Shown: piece after piece, positions 33,215 through 39,629 of the stretch | Layout: each line of letters begins with the position of its first letter | How positions within the stretch are numbered: position 1 is the stretch's first letter | IMG/VR virus record: IMGVR_UViG_3300044980_000079 | Span: 1 to 41,242 of that record | Length of the DNA: 41,242 bases | Direction: 5' to 3' (one strand) | DNA from: a virus | Position numbers and translations under genes: made by a program | Notes under the pieces: generated by a model | Database searches by the model: none | What the model was told of the DNA's origin: nothing | The model's input: the letters and a program-made list of their open reading frames with translations, nothing else

Positions 33215-33544
33215 TTAGTAGCCGATCAATTTATGAGCGCGAGTTACGGCCGGATGGTCACCTTCCGGGTACTCGTTCATCGCCACTGGGATCAGATCCC
33301 GTAGGGCCGTACGCAACTCGTCCCTTTGGCAATAGCCGCATTCGTCAACGTGATCGTGAGCGGCCCCGCAGACTTCACGCGATTCTAGGAAGGTTACTCT
33401 TGCGTTGAGGTCTAGAATTTCCTGGCGTAGTCGCTCTATCTGGTCAGCTGCATCCCGGTACCGGCCTATCGCCACGACCGGATACTTGGCGCGCGACCAT
33501 TCAATCGAGTCCTCGCGCATCTGCTTTGGCGTGCGATCACTCAT
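33215..33544 (-). CDS. Hypothetical protein, paralogue of the 33764 gene
   Basis: 109 residues. The N-terminal half (DRTPKQMREDSIEWSRAKYP, VVAIGRYRDAADQIERL) is closely related to the gene at 33764-34009 and continues as a coiled coil. The C-terminal half carries C-x-AAHDHVDEC-x2-C and differs. Probably a duplicated helical module with a distinct tail. Function unknown. Confidence 0.65.
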   Translation of the reverse strand: MSDRTPKQMREDSIEWSRAKYPVVAIGRYRDAADQIERLRQEILDLNARVTFLESREVCGAAHDHVDECGYCQRDELRTALRDLIPVAMNEYPEGDHPAVTRAHKLIGY

Positions 33545-33767
33545 CCTTCGGTACCTGTGGTGTCGCAGACGATTGTCTAATCATGACGGTCTCCGGGTCC
33601 AAGCGCAGATACTGACCGCCGGGCAGCACCATCAGATAGCCGCTGCCAAAGATGGTAGCGTCCTGCGATGCCAGATCCTGCGCACAATGCGAGCACAGCG
33701 CAGGACCGCCGCAGCGCGGCTTTACGCCGTCCTCACGCGGGTGAACGTGTCCGTGCCCATGGTTCAT
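33537..33767 (-). CDS. Small zinc-ribbon-like hypothetical protein
   Basis: 76 residues. The N-terminus is His-rich (NHGHGHVHP), followed by CGGPALCSHC, then strands. The Cys pairs could bind zinc. It lies between two paralogous genes and overlaps the lower one by 8 bp. Function unknown. Confidence 0.6.
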   Translation of the reverse strand: MNHGHGHVHPREDGVKPRCGGPALCSHCAQDLASQDATIFGSGYLMVLPGGQYLRLDPETVMIRQSSATPQVPKDE

Positions 33768-34009
33768 GGCGACCTCTCGCGCTCAAGGCGTAACGCCCAC
33801 GATTCAAAGAATCTGGACATCGTGCGAGCTACACCGACAGTGATCTTGTCGTGCGAAGGCATAAGTATGTGCTCCAGTTCGGCCACGCGCTTTTGCAGCC
33901 GCTCAATCTGATCGGCCGCGTCTCGGTATCGGCCAATAGCCACGGCTGGGTACTGAGCGCGAGACCAGTCATTCGAGTCATCGCGCATTTCCTTCGGCGT
34001 TCTATCCAC
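33764..34009 (-). CDS. Hypothetical protein, paralogue of the 33215 gene
   Basis: 81 residues from GTG 34009. Residues 1-40 (DRTPKEMRDDSNDWSRAQYP, AVAIGRYRDAADQIERL) match the 33215-33544 protein almost residue for residue, then a coiled coil and a divergent C-terminus. Duplication of the 5' part is clear also in DNA. Function unknown. Confidence 0.65.
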   Translation of the reverse strand: MDRTPKEMRDDSNDWSRAQYPAVAIGRYRDAADQIERLQKRVAELEHILMPSHDKITVGVARTMSRFFESWALRLERERSP

Positions 34010-34253
34010 GGCCTTCTTCCGTTTGAGTAGTAGTAGATGCTTCTTCGTCTGACTCCCATTCAGCGTGCTGCAGTTGGGTTAGATCGAGCCATTTGTCGAA
34101 CATCTTTTCCCGTGACCCATCATTAAAAGGTTCTTTTGTCGCCGTTACTTTTAATCGTATGCCAACCCATTCCACCCGGAGATGCCCGCGTCTACGGTAC
34201 AGACCGTATTTAATCACGGCGCCTTTTATCCCTGCATCCCATGGATCAATCAT
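34002..34253 (-). CDS. Hypothetical protein
   Basis: 83 residues; beta-type N-terminus with GYR-like RRRGHLRVEWVGIRLKVTAT, then an acidic, Thr/Glu-rich tail. Start ATG 34253; the end overlaps the next gene by 8 bp. No family recognised. Confidence 0.6.
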   Translation of the reverse strand: MIDPWDAGIKGAVIKYGLYRRRGHLRVEWVGIRLKVTATKEPFNDGSREKMFDKWLDLTQLQHAEWESDEEASTTTQTEEGRG

Positions 34254-34263
34254 GGATCACCTA

Positions 34264-34518
34264 CTACGTGGGGACTGACTCAAAGTCGCATCGATCAAGC
34301 AGCGCTTTACCTTCGCGCAGATGCCCGATTATGCGTTCATTCGTCAGCGCGGCGCCGTCAGGATAGGCGATGTATTCCGCGAGCACGCCATCATGGCCGC
34401 GCCAATGGTACAGGCATTCCTTCACCTCTCGTCTAGTGTGGCCAGCAAACTCCAATACGCAGGCATCGTCAGTGTCGCCTGCCTCAGCGCGGCCATCCCA
34501 CAAGATCCAAGCTTTCAT
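34264..34518 (-). CDS. Hypothetical protein
   Basis: 84 residues from ATG 34518-34516, chosen for its exact ATGA overlap with the upstream gene; a longer in-frame start at 34635 would overlap that gene by about 120 bp. It starts MKAWILWDGRAEAGDTDDAC, and has strands then helices. Small phage accessory protein, function unknown. Confidence 0.6.
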   Translation of the reverse strand: MKAWILWDGRAEAGDTDDACVLEFAGHTRREVKECLYHWRGHDGVLAEYIAYPDGAALTNERIIGHLREGKALLDRCDFESVPT

Positions 34519-34877
34519 CGGTCTGTTTCCACGGTTGGAACGGGTGACTCGCGCTTTTTGTGCGCGTAGTAGTGAGGCTCGGAACGCGCCTCGATCATCC
34601 ATTTTTCGACCGTGCCAGCGTAATCGCGCGTCCAAATCTCGGCTTCCCCCTGGCTCACGATGGTGTAGTCGCCGTCTGAGTCCCGCCGCTCTGCGTCCTT
34701 CTCAGCGGCGCCCTCCGCGTCCTGGGCGAAGATTTCATCCCAATCCTCGACCTCACCGCGAAACGGTATACCGCACTCGAAGCGCTGGCAGCGGCAAGTC
34801 TTGGCGATAACCTTAAATTCGCGGCAGCGAGGGCAATAGCCTGACGCGCTCATGGTCGCCGGCTCAAGTAGGCTCAT
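34515..34877 (-). CDS. Zinc-ribbon hypothetical protein
   Basis: 120 residues from ATG 34877; ATG 34853 (MSASGYCPRC) is equally likely. A CPRC knuckle is followed by a CRC and a C five residues on (CRCQRFEC), a probable zinc ribbon. The rest is acidic and helical (WDEIFAQDAEGAAEKDAERR). Function unknown; such ribbons bind nucleic acid or protein. Confidence 0.6.
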   Translation of the reverse strand: MSLLEPATMSASGYCPRCREFKVIAKTCRCQRFECGIPFRGEVEDWDEIFAQDAEGAAEKDAERRDSDGDYTIVSQGEAEIWTRDYAGTVEKWMIEARSEPHYYAHKKRESPVPTVETDR

Positions 34878-35088
34878 GGCTTACTCCTGCGCTGGGAGGC
34901 GACCGATAGGGATCAATGACCGTAACCATCACATCACCCAAGTCTGCCTCCAAAATGATATCCACCAATTTTGCACGTGCATCGCGAATCTTGTCGGGAG
35001 TGTCGCTGGCGATCTCGACTCGAAGAACTGCCTCGAAGCCATCGCCTTCCTCAAAAATGCCATCGTTCTCTATATCGCTTTGGCTCAT
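34864..35088 (-). CDS. Hypothetical protein
   Basis: 74 residues, acidic, with a strand-helix-strand core (AVLRVEIASDTPDKIRDARA, DVMVTVID) that could be a small ferredoxin-like fold. Overlaps the previous gene by 4 bp. Family unknown. Confidence 0.6.
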   Translation of the reverse strand: MSQSDIENDGIFEEGDGFEAVLRVEIASDTPDKIRDARAKLVDIILEADLGDVMVTVIDPYRSPPSAGVSHEPT

Positions 35089-35408
35089 GGGTCCGTTCGC
35101 TCCCGAGACTGTGACTCAATTCCATGGTGCCAGCAGAGCGGATTCACAACGCCATCTGAGCAGGCGCATGGTGGCGGTATCTCGACCCCCAGCAGTTTCC
35201 CGGCCGGTGTCTTCCATCCACCCTTCGGCTCTTTCGACTCTGGCGGCACGAAGCGGCTTCCAGCCTGCGCCAATGCCGCACGGGCAATGTCCTTGTACTC
35301 TTTCGCCTGAGCCCCGTAATAGCCTTCTCCGTTAGCTATGCGCAGCAGAGCTTCGTGCATGATGTTCCATCCGCGAAAGCAGTCGGCGATGTTGGCCTTT
35401 AGGCTCAC
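35085..35408 (-). CDS. Hypothetical protein
   Basis: 107 residues from GTG 35408. The N-terminal half is helical (CFRGWNIMHEALLRIANGEG, then AKEYKDIARAALAQAG), typical of phage accessory proteins with a Y-x-x-I-A-R-x-A-L helix. The C-terminal half has CACSDGVVNPLCWHH, a Cys/His cluster. Function unknown. Confidence 0.6.
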   Translation of the reverse strand: MSLKANIADCFRGWNIMHEALLRIANGEGYYGAQAKEYKDIARAALAQAGSRFVPPESKEPKGGWKTPAGKLLGVEIPPPCACSDGVVNPLCWHHGIESQSRERTDP

Positions 35409-35677
35409 GGCTTATCTATCCCATCAAGCAAACGACGTGTCGCCGCAACAGGGTAATCTCGTCTTCCCTCGAAGGCATCAAGCCAGCACCTGAGAGTCGT
35501 AAGCATTTCCGGTGCAGTAGCGATCAGACGCGCATTGGCCGCTTGCAGCTCGCACCATTCGTCATACGGCATCAACGGATCGCAGTCCGTGTTGGCGACG
35601 ATGGTCCGGTCAGGACCGATTACGGCTACCTCACTAGGTAGGCTCACCCGCCAGGGTCCAGGCGTATGACCGCTCAT
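35405..35677 (-). CDS. Phage HTPGPW-type hypothetical protein
   Basis: 90 residues from ATG 35677, preceded by GGAGGAAAA. It has HTPGPWRVSLPSEVAVIG at the N-terminus and AANARLIATAPEMLTTL in the helix, the two hallmarks of a very common small phage protein family of unknown function. The end overlaps the next gene by 4 bp. Confidence 0.75.
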   Translation of the reverse strand: MSGHTPGPWRVSLPSEVAVIGPDRTIVANTDCDPLMPYDEWCELQAANARLIATAPEMLTTLRCWLDAFEGRRDYPVAATRRLLDGIDKP

Positions 35678-36084
35678 TTTTCCTCCGCAACTTGATTGAG
35701 AGCGGATGCTGGGCGCCAAGTGAATTTGCACTGAGTGCAGAAATTAGCCCCCTCTGGAAGGCTAGACGCGACACCTATCGCACGCTCAAGATCCTTGCTC
35801 ATGAATGCCGCCGATCCACAGTTCTGACAAGTAACGGGTTCATTGGCTTGTGAACACTGCAGCGCTACCGAACTGCTGGCCTCTGTCGGAGGCAATGCCT
35901 GAGGATTATCGATCCCGAGCGCTGCTCGAAGTTCGTCAAACTCGTACCAAGCAAACACACGATCGGTCTGTTCACCATCGCGCCATTCGGTCTCCTGGCC
36001 GACGCCTTCCAATAGGCCCAAGAGATTGCGGCCAGCAGCAACGAGTCGATCACGCTGAGCACGCAAGTCATCTATCTCACTCAC
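35674..36084 (-). CDS. Zinc-ribbon hypothetical protein
   Basis: 136 residues from GTG 36084. N-terminal coil (DDLRAQRDRLVAAGRNLLG), then strands, then a two-knuckle zinc ribbon CQNC ... CTQC about 30 residues apart. It may bind DNA or protein. Function unknown. Confidence 0.6.
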   Translation of the reverse strand: MSEIDDLRAQRDRLVAAGRNLLGLLEGVGQETEWRDGEQTDRVFAWYEFDELRAALGIDNPQALPPTEASSSVALQCSQANEPVTCQNCGSAAFMSKDLERAIGVASSLPEGANFCTQCKFTWRPASALNQVAEEK

Positions 36085-36566
36085 GGTTTTTCCTCCCCAT
36101 CTGGAGCGCCGTTGAGGGTAAAACCATCGGAAGCAAGTCGTCTTCGCCAGCGACGTTTGCGCTCACCGTTCACTGGCGGTTTACGGGAACGGCATGGCCT
36201 GTCATAGCTGCCGCCATCGCTCAAGCCCATGTCCTCGAAGCCAGCGGCCCGCAGCGACGTTCCAGGTTCCTCAGGTAGCGTGTACGTCCACACCTCACGG
36301 TAGCCGAGCGCCTTAGCAGCTCGCGCCAGCGCTCCATAGATCATCGAACATCCGTTAGGCATCGACTCGATAGCGCAGCGGCTAATGACCAGTTTTCCCT
36401 GTCCTTGCCAAACGCGGCTCGGATTGCCAGCCACGCCGACGCCGCGGATATCAGGATCGCCCACGGCGACAGCGAACAGACCGCCCTGAAGGTCAGGAAG
36501 CTTTCGGTGCCACTGCTTCACCAGTTTGAGCGCTGCCTTTACCGTGATGGGGATCAATTCAGCCAC
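36081..36566 (-). CDS. XF1762-like, GNAT-related protein
   Basis: 161 residues from GTG 36566, whose G is shared with the preceding TAG. Longer frames upstream are implausibly basic. The core ITVKAALKLVKQWHRKLPDL, GLFAVAVGD, GVGVAGNPSRVWQG, ALARAAKALGYREVWTYTLP and GTSLRAAGFEDMG matches the XF1762 family found in Xylella and many phages. A GNAT-like alpha/beta layout is visible. Enzyme activity is not established. Confidence 0.75.
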   Translation of the reverse strand: MAELIPITVKAALKLVKQWHRKLPDLQGGLFAVAVGDPDIRGVGVAGNPSRVWQGQGKLVISRCAIESMPNGCSMIYGALARAAKALGYREVWTYTLPEEPGTSLRAAGFEDMGLSDGGSYDRPCRSRKPPVNGERKRRWRRRLASDGFTLNGAPDGEEKP

Positions 36567-37003
36567 TACTCCGCTTCTCCGTCGCCAGCGAGCCGTAGCA
36601 CTTCTTCTAGTGTGGGAGCGGCGACTGCATTGAATCCAACCGGCGTGTGCGGATACCACTGAAGCGTCCAGCAGTCATCCGATGCGATCGCGCGGGCCTT
36701 GGCCTCCTCATTCTCCCAATCGCACCAAGTGTTCTCCCTGATCCACTGTTCGATCGGTTCGTACACGTTGCGATGCGCGTTGTGCACCAACGTCATCTCG
36801 CCCATGTGCGCCGGGAACTTGAGGTGGCGTTCCTTCGTAAGACGTTCGATTTCCTCATGCCTCAGCAACAGTTGGCGAGATAGCACGCGCAAATCGTCAT
36901 CCGGGTCCGCCCACGGCTCGTCTAGCAGGACGTTCGCTAGATTATTTGCAGACTCCCGCTCGTCCGGCAGAGGAGGGAAATCAGCCATTGGCTCGGCTTC
37001 CAT
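36566..37003 (-). CDS. Hypothetical phage protein
   Basis: 145 residues; ATG 36988 is an alternative start. Helical N-terminal half (ANNLANVLLDEPWADPDDDL, LLLRHEEIERL), then DDCWTLQWYPHTPVGFNAVA, a pattern found in small phage proteins. Function unknown. Its stop shares a base with the XF1762-like start. Confidence 0.65.
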   Translation of the reverse strand: MEAEPMADFPPLPDERESANNLANVLLDEPWADPDDDLRVLSRQLLLRHEEIERLTKERHLKFPAHMGEMTLVHNAHRNVYEPIEQWIRENTWCDWENEEAKARAIASDDCWTLQWYPHTPVGFNAVAAPTLEEVLRLAGDGEAE

Positions 37004-37015
37004 AAGTGAAGTTGC

Positions 37016-37219
37016 TCATTCCGATGCCTTCCTATCTTCAGCATGCATCAAAGCCCGCAACTCAGGTCGTGCGCTCCGCAGCTTGATAGCGACTCCTCTG
37101 AGCTTCGAGGCTGCAACTGGGGTGCGATCGGCAAGGCCCTCAAGTTTATTGATGAGACGATAGAGATTCAGATCTAGCGTATCGGCCTCATCCTGCAACA
37201 ATGTGCGCCGACTAGCCAT
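37016..37219 (-). CDS. Small helical hypothetical protein
   Basis: 67 residues, rich in Leu, Arg and Ala, with LYRLINKLEGLADRTPVAAS and RSARPELRALMHAED; two helices are likely. It lies just downstream of the integrase and the small 37229 frame. No family recognised. Confidence 0.6.
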   Translation of the reverse strand: MASRRTLLQDEADTLDLNLYRLINKLEGLADRTPVAASKLRGVAIKLRSARPELRALMHAEDRKASE

Positions 37220-37244
37220 ACAACGGCCTCACTCGGCGGATGCC
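37216..37244 (-). repeat. Second copy of the integrase 3'-end sequence
   Basis: About 24 of 30 positions match 37369-37398 (the last codons of the integrase and the following start), with one gap. In one frame it still reads PYRGIRRVRPL, close to the integrase end VYDRGIRRVRPL. It suggests a duplicated or exchanged integrase tail. Confidence 0.55.
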
Positions 37245-37372
37245 GCGGTAGGGGCGGAGGCGTCGCACGGGGTATCGCGCGCTTGCCTCACTGTGTCCTC
37301 GCGGATATCCGGGTTGTGACCGTTACCAGTCGTACTACCGGACGCACACAGCGCCTCCGTTGGATCAACCAT
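37229..37372 (-). CDS. Possible 47-residue protein downstream of integrase
   Basis: The frame starts with an ATG sharing one base with the integrase TAA and stops nine bases before the next gene. It is Thr/Ala/Ser-rich without clear structure. The placement fits the coupling seen elsewhere, but the region overlaps a duplicated integrase-tail sequence, so the frame may be incidental. Confidence 0.4.
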   Translation of the reverse strand: MVDPTEALCASGSTTGNGHNPDIREDTVRQARDTPCDASAPTAASAE

Positions 37373-37398
37373 TATAGCGGCCTCACTCGCCGAATACC
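37369..37398 (-). repeat. Integrase 3'-end copy of the repeat
   Basis: These bases encode the last residues of the integrase (GIRRVRPL) plus stop and next start; a diverged copy lies at 37216-37244. Listed because duplication of this stretch may mark recombination at the integrase end. Confidence 0.55.
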
Positions 37399-38199
37399 TC
37401 GATCGTACACCGCTCGCGTCAGCCCCTGGCCGCTATGCCCGGCGCGCTCGCTTGCGATCTGCAATGACGGATCGTCGCTGATGTTCTTTGCGCGTATGTC
37501 GTGGAACGTGAAGCGTTCCTTCAGAGCTTTATCGAGCATGGTCAGCCGCATCACTCGTTGCCACTTGGCCCGAAAGCCTTCACTGGTGTACGGATTGCCG
37601 TCACGGGTCTCTATCACGAACGTCTGCGGGCCGCGATTTATCTCGCGTTTAGCGCGGGCCATCACGTAACCAAGGTAGACCGAGGGCTCAACTAGGATCT
37701 TTTTGTTCTGCCCGCGCTTTGCTTTCCCCTGCCGGAAGAATATTCCTTCGCGAGAAACATTCTCCCACTTCAGCCTAAGCACATCAGACTGGCGTTGACC
37801 GGTCAGCAGCGCGATATCCATCGCCATCTGCACCCTGAGCGGCGCATGGCGATAGACCGCTAGGTACTCATCGTCGGCCACATAGCGGTCGCGTGGGTGG
37901 CTCTCATTGCGTGCAACGTTGACGCACGGGTTGACGGTCACGCCGTCGATGAACCATCGACCGATCGCCAGCGAGAAGACGTGGGCCAGCACCATGACCT
38001 GTTTGTTTTTGTGGGTCTTGCCCTTGTCGACGCACAGGAACCGACCCACATCACGCGGCTTGATGTCTGACGGCTCGAAGATGCCGAACTCAGAACGCAG
38101 CTTATCGAGGTGCCGGCGATAGTCACGCTGAGACCTGGGCGCGATCTTGGGAATGTGGTCGCGCTCGTAACGGTCGAACAGTTCGTTCATGGTGATCAT
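37372..38199 (-). CDS. int: Tyrosine integrase
   Basis: 275 residues from ATG 38199, which overlaps the upstream stop (ATGA); a longer start at 38223 is less likely. The catalytic set is visible: R136 in LLTGQRQSDV, a Lys near 159-161, H233-x2-R236 in FTFHDIRAKN, H255 in ERAGHSGQG and nucleophile Y265 in AVYDRG. The N-terminal 100 residues form the SAM-like core-binding domain. It is short for phage integrases and lacks an arm-binding domain. It recombines attP with the host site, showing a temperate life cycle. No attP could be located. Confidence 0.92.
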   Translation of the reverse strand: MITMNELFDRYERDHIPKIAPRSQRDYRRHLDKLRSEFGIFEPSDIKPRDVGRFLCVDKGKTHKNKQVMVLAHVFSLAIGRWFIDGVTVNPCVNVARNESHPRDRYVADDEYLAVYRHAPLRVQMAMDIALLTGQRQSDVLRLKWENVSREGIFFRQGKAKRGQNKKILVEPSVYLGYVMARAKREINRGPQTFVIETRDGNPYTSEGFRAKWQRVMRLTMLDKALKERFTFHDIRAKNISDDPSLQIASERAGHSGQGLTRAVYDRGIRRVRPL

Positions 38200-38372
38200 G
38201 CTTTCTTCCTGCTCTTCGCCCATGCCTTCAGATGTCGCCGTTCCCTCACCAGACTCAGATACTTGCTGACTCTAGGCCAATCCGTTGGATGCACCCAGAA
38301 CTGCCGTAGGACAAAACCAGCGAGTCTCATGCGCTGGCGTTCGCCCATCTTGCGTTCGGCTGCTGATTTCAT
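38196..38372 (-). CDS. Small basic protein upstream of integrase
   Basis: 58 residues, very basic, with ERKMGERQRMRLAGFVLRQF and a Lys/Arg-rich end. ATGA overlap on both sides. The place just before int and the charge would suit a recombination directionality factor, but no winged-helix motif is clear. Function unknown. Confidence 0.6.
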   Translation of the reverse strand: MKSAAERKMGERQRMRLAGFVLRQFWVHPTDWPRVSKYLSLVRERRHLKAWAKSRKKA

Positions 38373-38683
38373 GAGTGCCGCGGAAACTGGTAGAACGGCC
38401 TGTACGGATCAACGAATGCGAGTTTCTTCCCACGCTCGCGCGTAAGGCGCACGGCAGCGGCCTCGCACTCGGCGTCATGAGCGCTGTCCTTATCCTCTCG
38501 CGTGACCTCCCGCCACGCATCCAGAATCGCCTGATCTGAAACCTCGGCAAACAATCCGACTCGCAGCACTTGGCAGAACAGGCGAGCCTGCGCCATGTCA
38601 TCCAGTGAACCAATCTCTGAGAAGTTAACTTCCTTCGAGGAATTCCAGTACCGCACCCACGTCTTGATCGTTGCCTTGTCCAT
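38369..38683 (-). CDS. Hypothetical protein, first gene of integrase sub-operon
   Basis: 104 residues from ATG 38683, with an AGGGAGA ribosome site. An in-frame start at 38737 would lie upstream of the candidate promoter and is rejected. Helical, with a short tail (DPYRPFYQFPRHS). No family recognised. Confidence 0.65.
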   Translation of the reverse strand: MDKATIKTWVRYWNSSKEVNFSEIGSLDDMAQARLFCQVLRVGLFAEVSDQAILDAWREVTREDKDSAHDAECEAAAVRLTRERGKKLAFVDPYRPFYQFPRHS

Positions 38684-38708
38684 GTCTATCTCCCTAGCTG
38701 ATGTGGTT

Positions 38709-38737
38709 AGAGTACATCGTGACATGTCACAAGTCAA
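38709..38737 (-). promoter_or_regulatory. Candidate promoter of the integrase sub-operon
   Basis: On the minus strand TTGACT (38737-38732), a 17-bp spacer and TACTCT (38714-38709). The -10 is weak (3 of 6). It lies in the 43-bp gap before the 38369 gene, one of the largest gaps in the leftward array, and carries a perfect palindrome in its spacer. Confidence 0.5.
38719..38730. promoter_or_regulatory. Perfect 12-bp palindrome in the promoter spacer
   Basis: GTGACATGTCAC is a perfect 12-bp palindrome between the proposed -35 and -10. It also contains the stop codon of the 38727 gene. A dimeric regulator binding here would block the promoter; which protein binds is unknown. Confidence 0.5.
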
Positions 38738-38969
38738 GTCCCATGCTAGGCGCTAGAACGAACATTTTGCAGCGACCATTGCCGTGACCTTCGCGCGGGA
38801 TTAGAGCGTTCAGGAAGCTATCTTCCTTGTTGCACTCAGCGTAGTTGTACTCTTTATGAAGCGCCCATACCGGGCAGTAAGGGCCATCCTCGTCGCCATT
38901 GTGCAGACACCGCGAGCAATATTGTTCGTAGTAGCAGTCGCCTTCGGTGCCGTTGCTGAAATAGCCCAT
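38727..38969 (-). CDS. Cys-rich hypothetical protein
   Basis: 80 residues from ATG 38969. The pattern GYFSNGTEGDCYYEQYCSRC, then YCPVWALHKEYNYAECN and C-KMFV, with about seven Cys, matches small phage proteins that begin with M-G-Y-F-S-N-G-T-E. A zinc-binding fold is likely. Function unknown. It shares one base with the upstream stop. Confidence 0.7.
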   Translation of the reverse strand: MGYFSNGTEGDCYYEQYCSRCLHNGDEDGPYCPVWALHKEYNYAECNKEDSFLNALIPREGHGNGRCKMFVLAPSMGLDL

Positions 38970-39181
38970 TAGCGTGCTCCTCCAGGTCCGACCTTGACAC
39001 TTGGACGCACTGCATCTTTCAGATCCACCAATCCGCCGCAGATACGGCAATCCTTCATGCGCTCCAATCTGTCAGCGGCTTCCTTATAGACCTCGTAGCG
39101 TTGCATTACACTCAACTGGTCCTGATCGTTCCAATAGTCTGGTGGCATGCGCAGGATGCCGAAGAACATCAGGTCGCTCAT
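38969..39181 (-). CDS. Small hypothetical protein with zinc-knuckle
   Basis: 70 residues from ATG 39181 (ATGA overlap); the longer 95-residue frame is less likely. Contains YEVYKEAADRLERMKDCRIC, linking an AADxLER helix to a CRIC knuckle. Function unknown. Confidence 0.6.
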   Translation of the reverse strand: MSDLMFFGILRMPPDYWNDQDQLSVMQRYEVYKEAADRLERMKDCRICGGLVDLKDAVRPSVKVGPGGAR

Positions 39182-39375
39182 GGCGCATCGAACTCCGGTC
39201 CACCTTTCGGATCGCTGTAAGCTTTCCTGACAATGGTAGATTTCAGCCGCTCGCAATCGAACCAGCCATCAATGATGAATGGGCCATCTGGATCATCCGG
39301 GTTTGGCTTCTTTCCGTAGTTGAAGCACGACTCTGGATGGTCGCAGTCATCGCATGGGTCGTGCTGTCGCATCAC
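39178..39375 (-). CDS. Small Cys-rich hypothetical protein
   Basis: 65 residues from GTG 39375, or 64 from ATG 39372. Contains CDDCDHPESC near the N-terminus and a DGWFDCERL segment. The acidic, Cys-rich layout suggests zinc binding. Function unknown. Confidence 0.6.
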   Translation of the reverse strand: MMRQHDPCDDCDHPESCFNYGKKPNPDDPDGPFIIDGWFDCERLKSTIVRKAYSDPKGGPEFDAP

Positions 39376-39629
39376 TCGTTACCTTCCCGCGGCAAATCGT
39401 CCGGTCTCTGAGTCGAGAGCGCTATCGGCGTGAATGGCTTCCAGAAGGTCAGTTGCTGTAGCCACAAGGTTCTGGTCCGCACCAGCTCTTCGACCTCGGC
39501 GTCCGTCAATCGAAAGCAGCAGGCAACGCGACCGTCGTCGGTATTGAAGTCGTAGAGCGCCAACGGCTCGTACTCGTCTTGGCCCATGGCGACAATGCGG
39601 TTAGCTTCCGGGAACTGGACTGGAATCAT
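39372..39629 (-). CDS. Hypothetical protein
   Basis: 85 residues; strand-rich middle (YEPLALYDFNTDDGRVACCF) then a helix (LTDAEVEELVRTRTLWL). ATG 39629 overlaps the Gp37/Gp68-like gene by 4 bp. Family not recognised. Confidence 0.6.
   Translation of the reverse strand: MIPVQFPEANRIVAMGQDEYEPLALYDFNTDDGRVACCFRLTDAEVEELVRTRTLWLQQLTFWKPFTPIALSTQRPDDLPREGNE

Noticed and set aside
36567-36659. N-terminal extension of the XF1762-like gene
   Set aside because: The extra residues are Arg/Ser-biased and overlap the preceding gene; the GTG at 36566 begins the conserved core.
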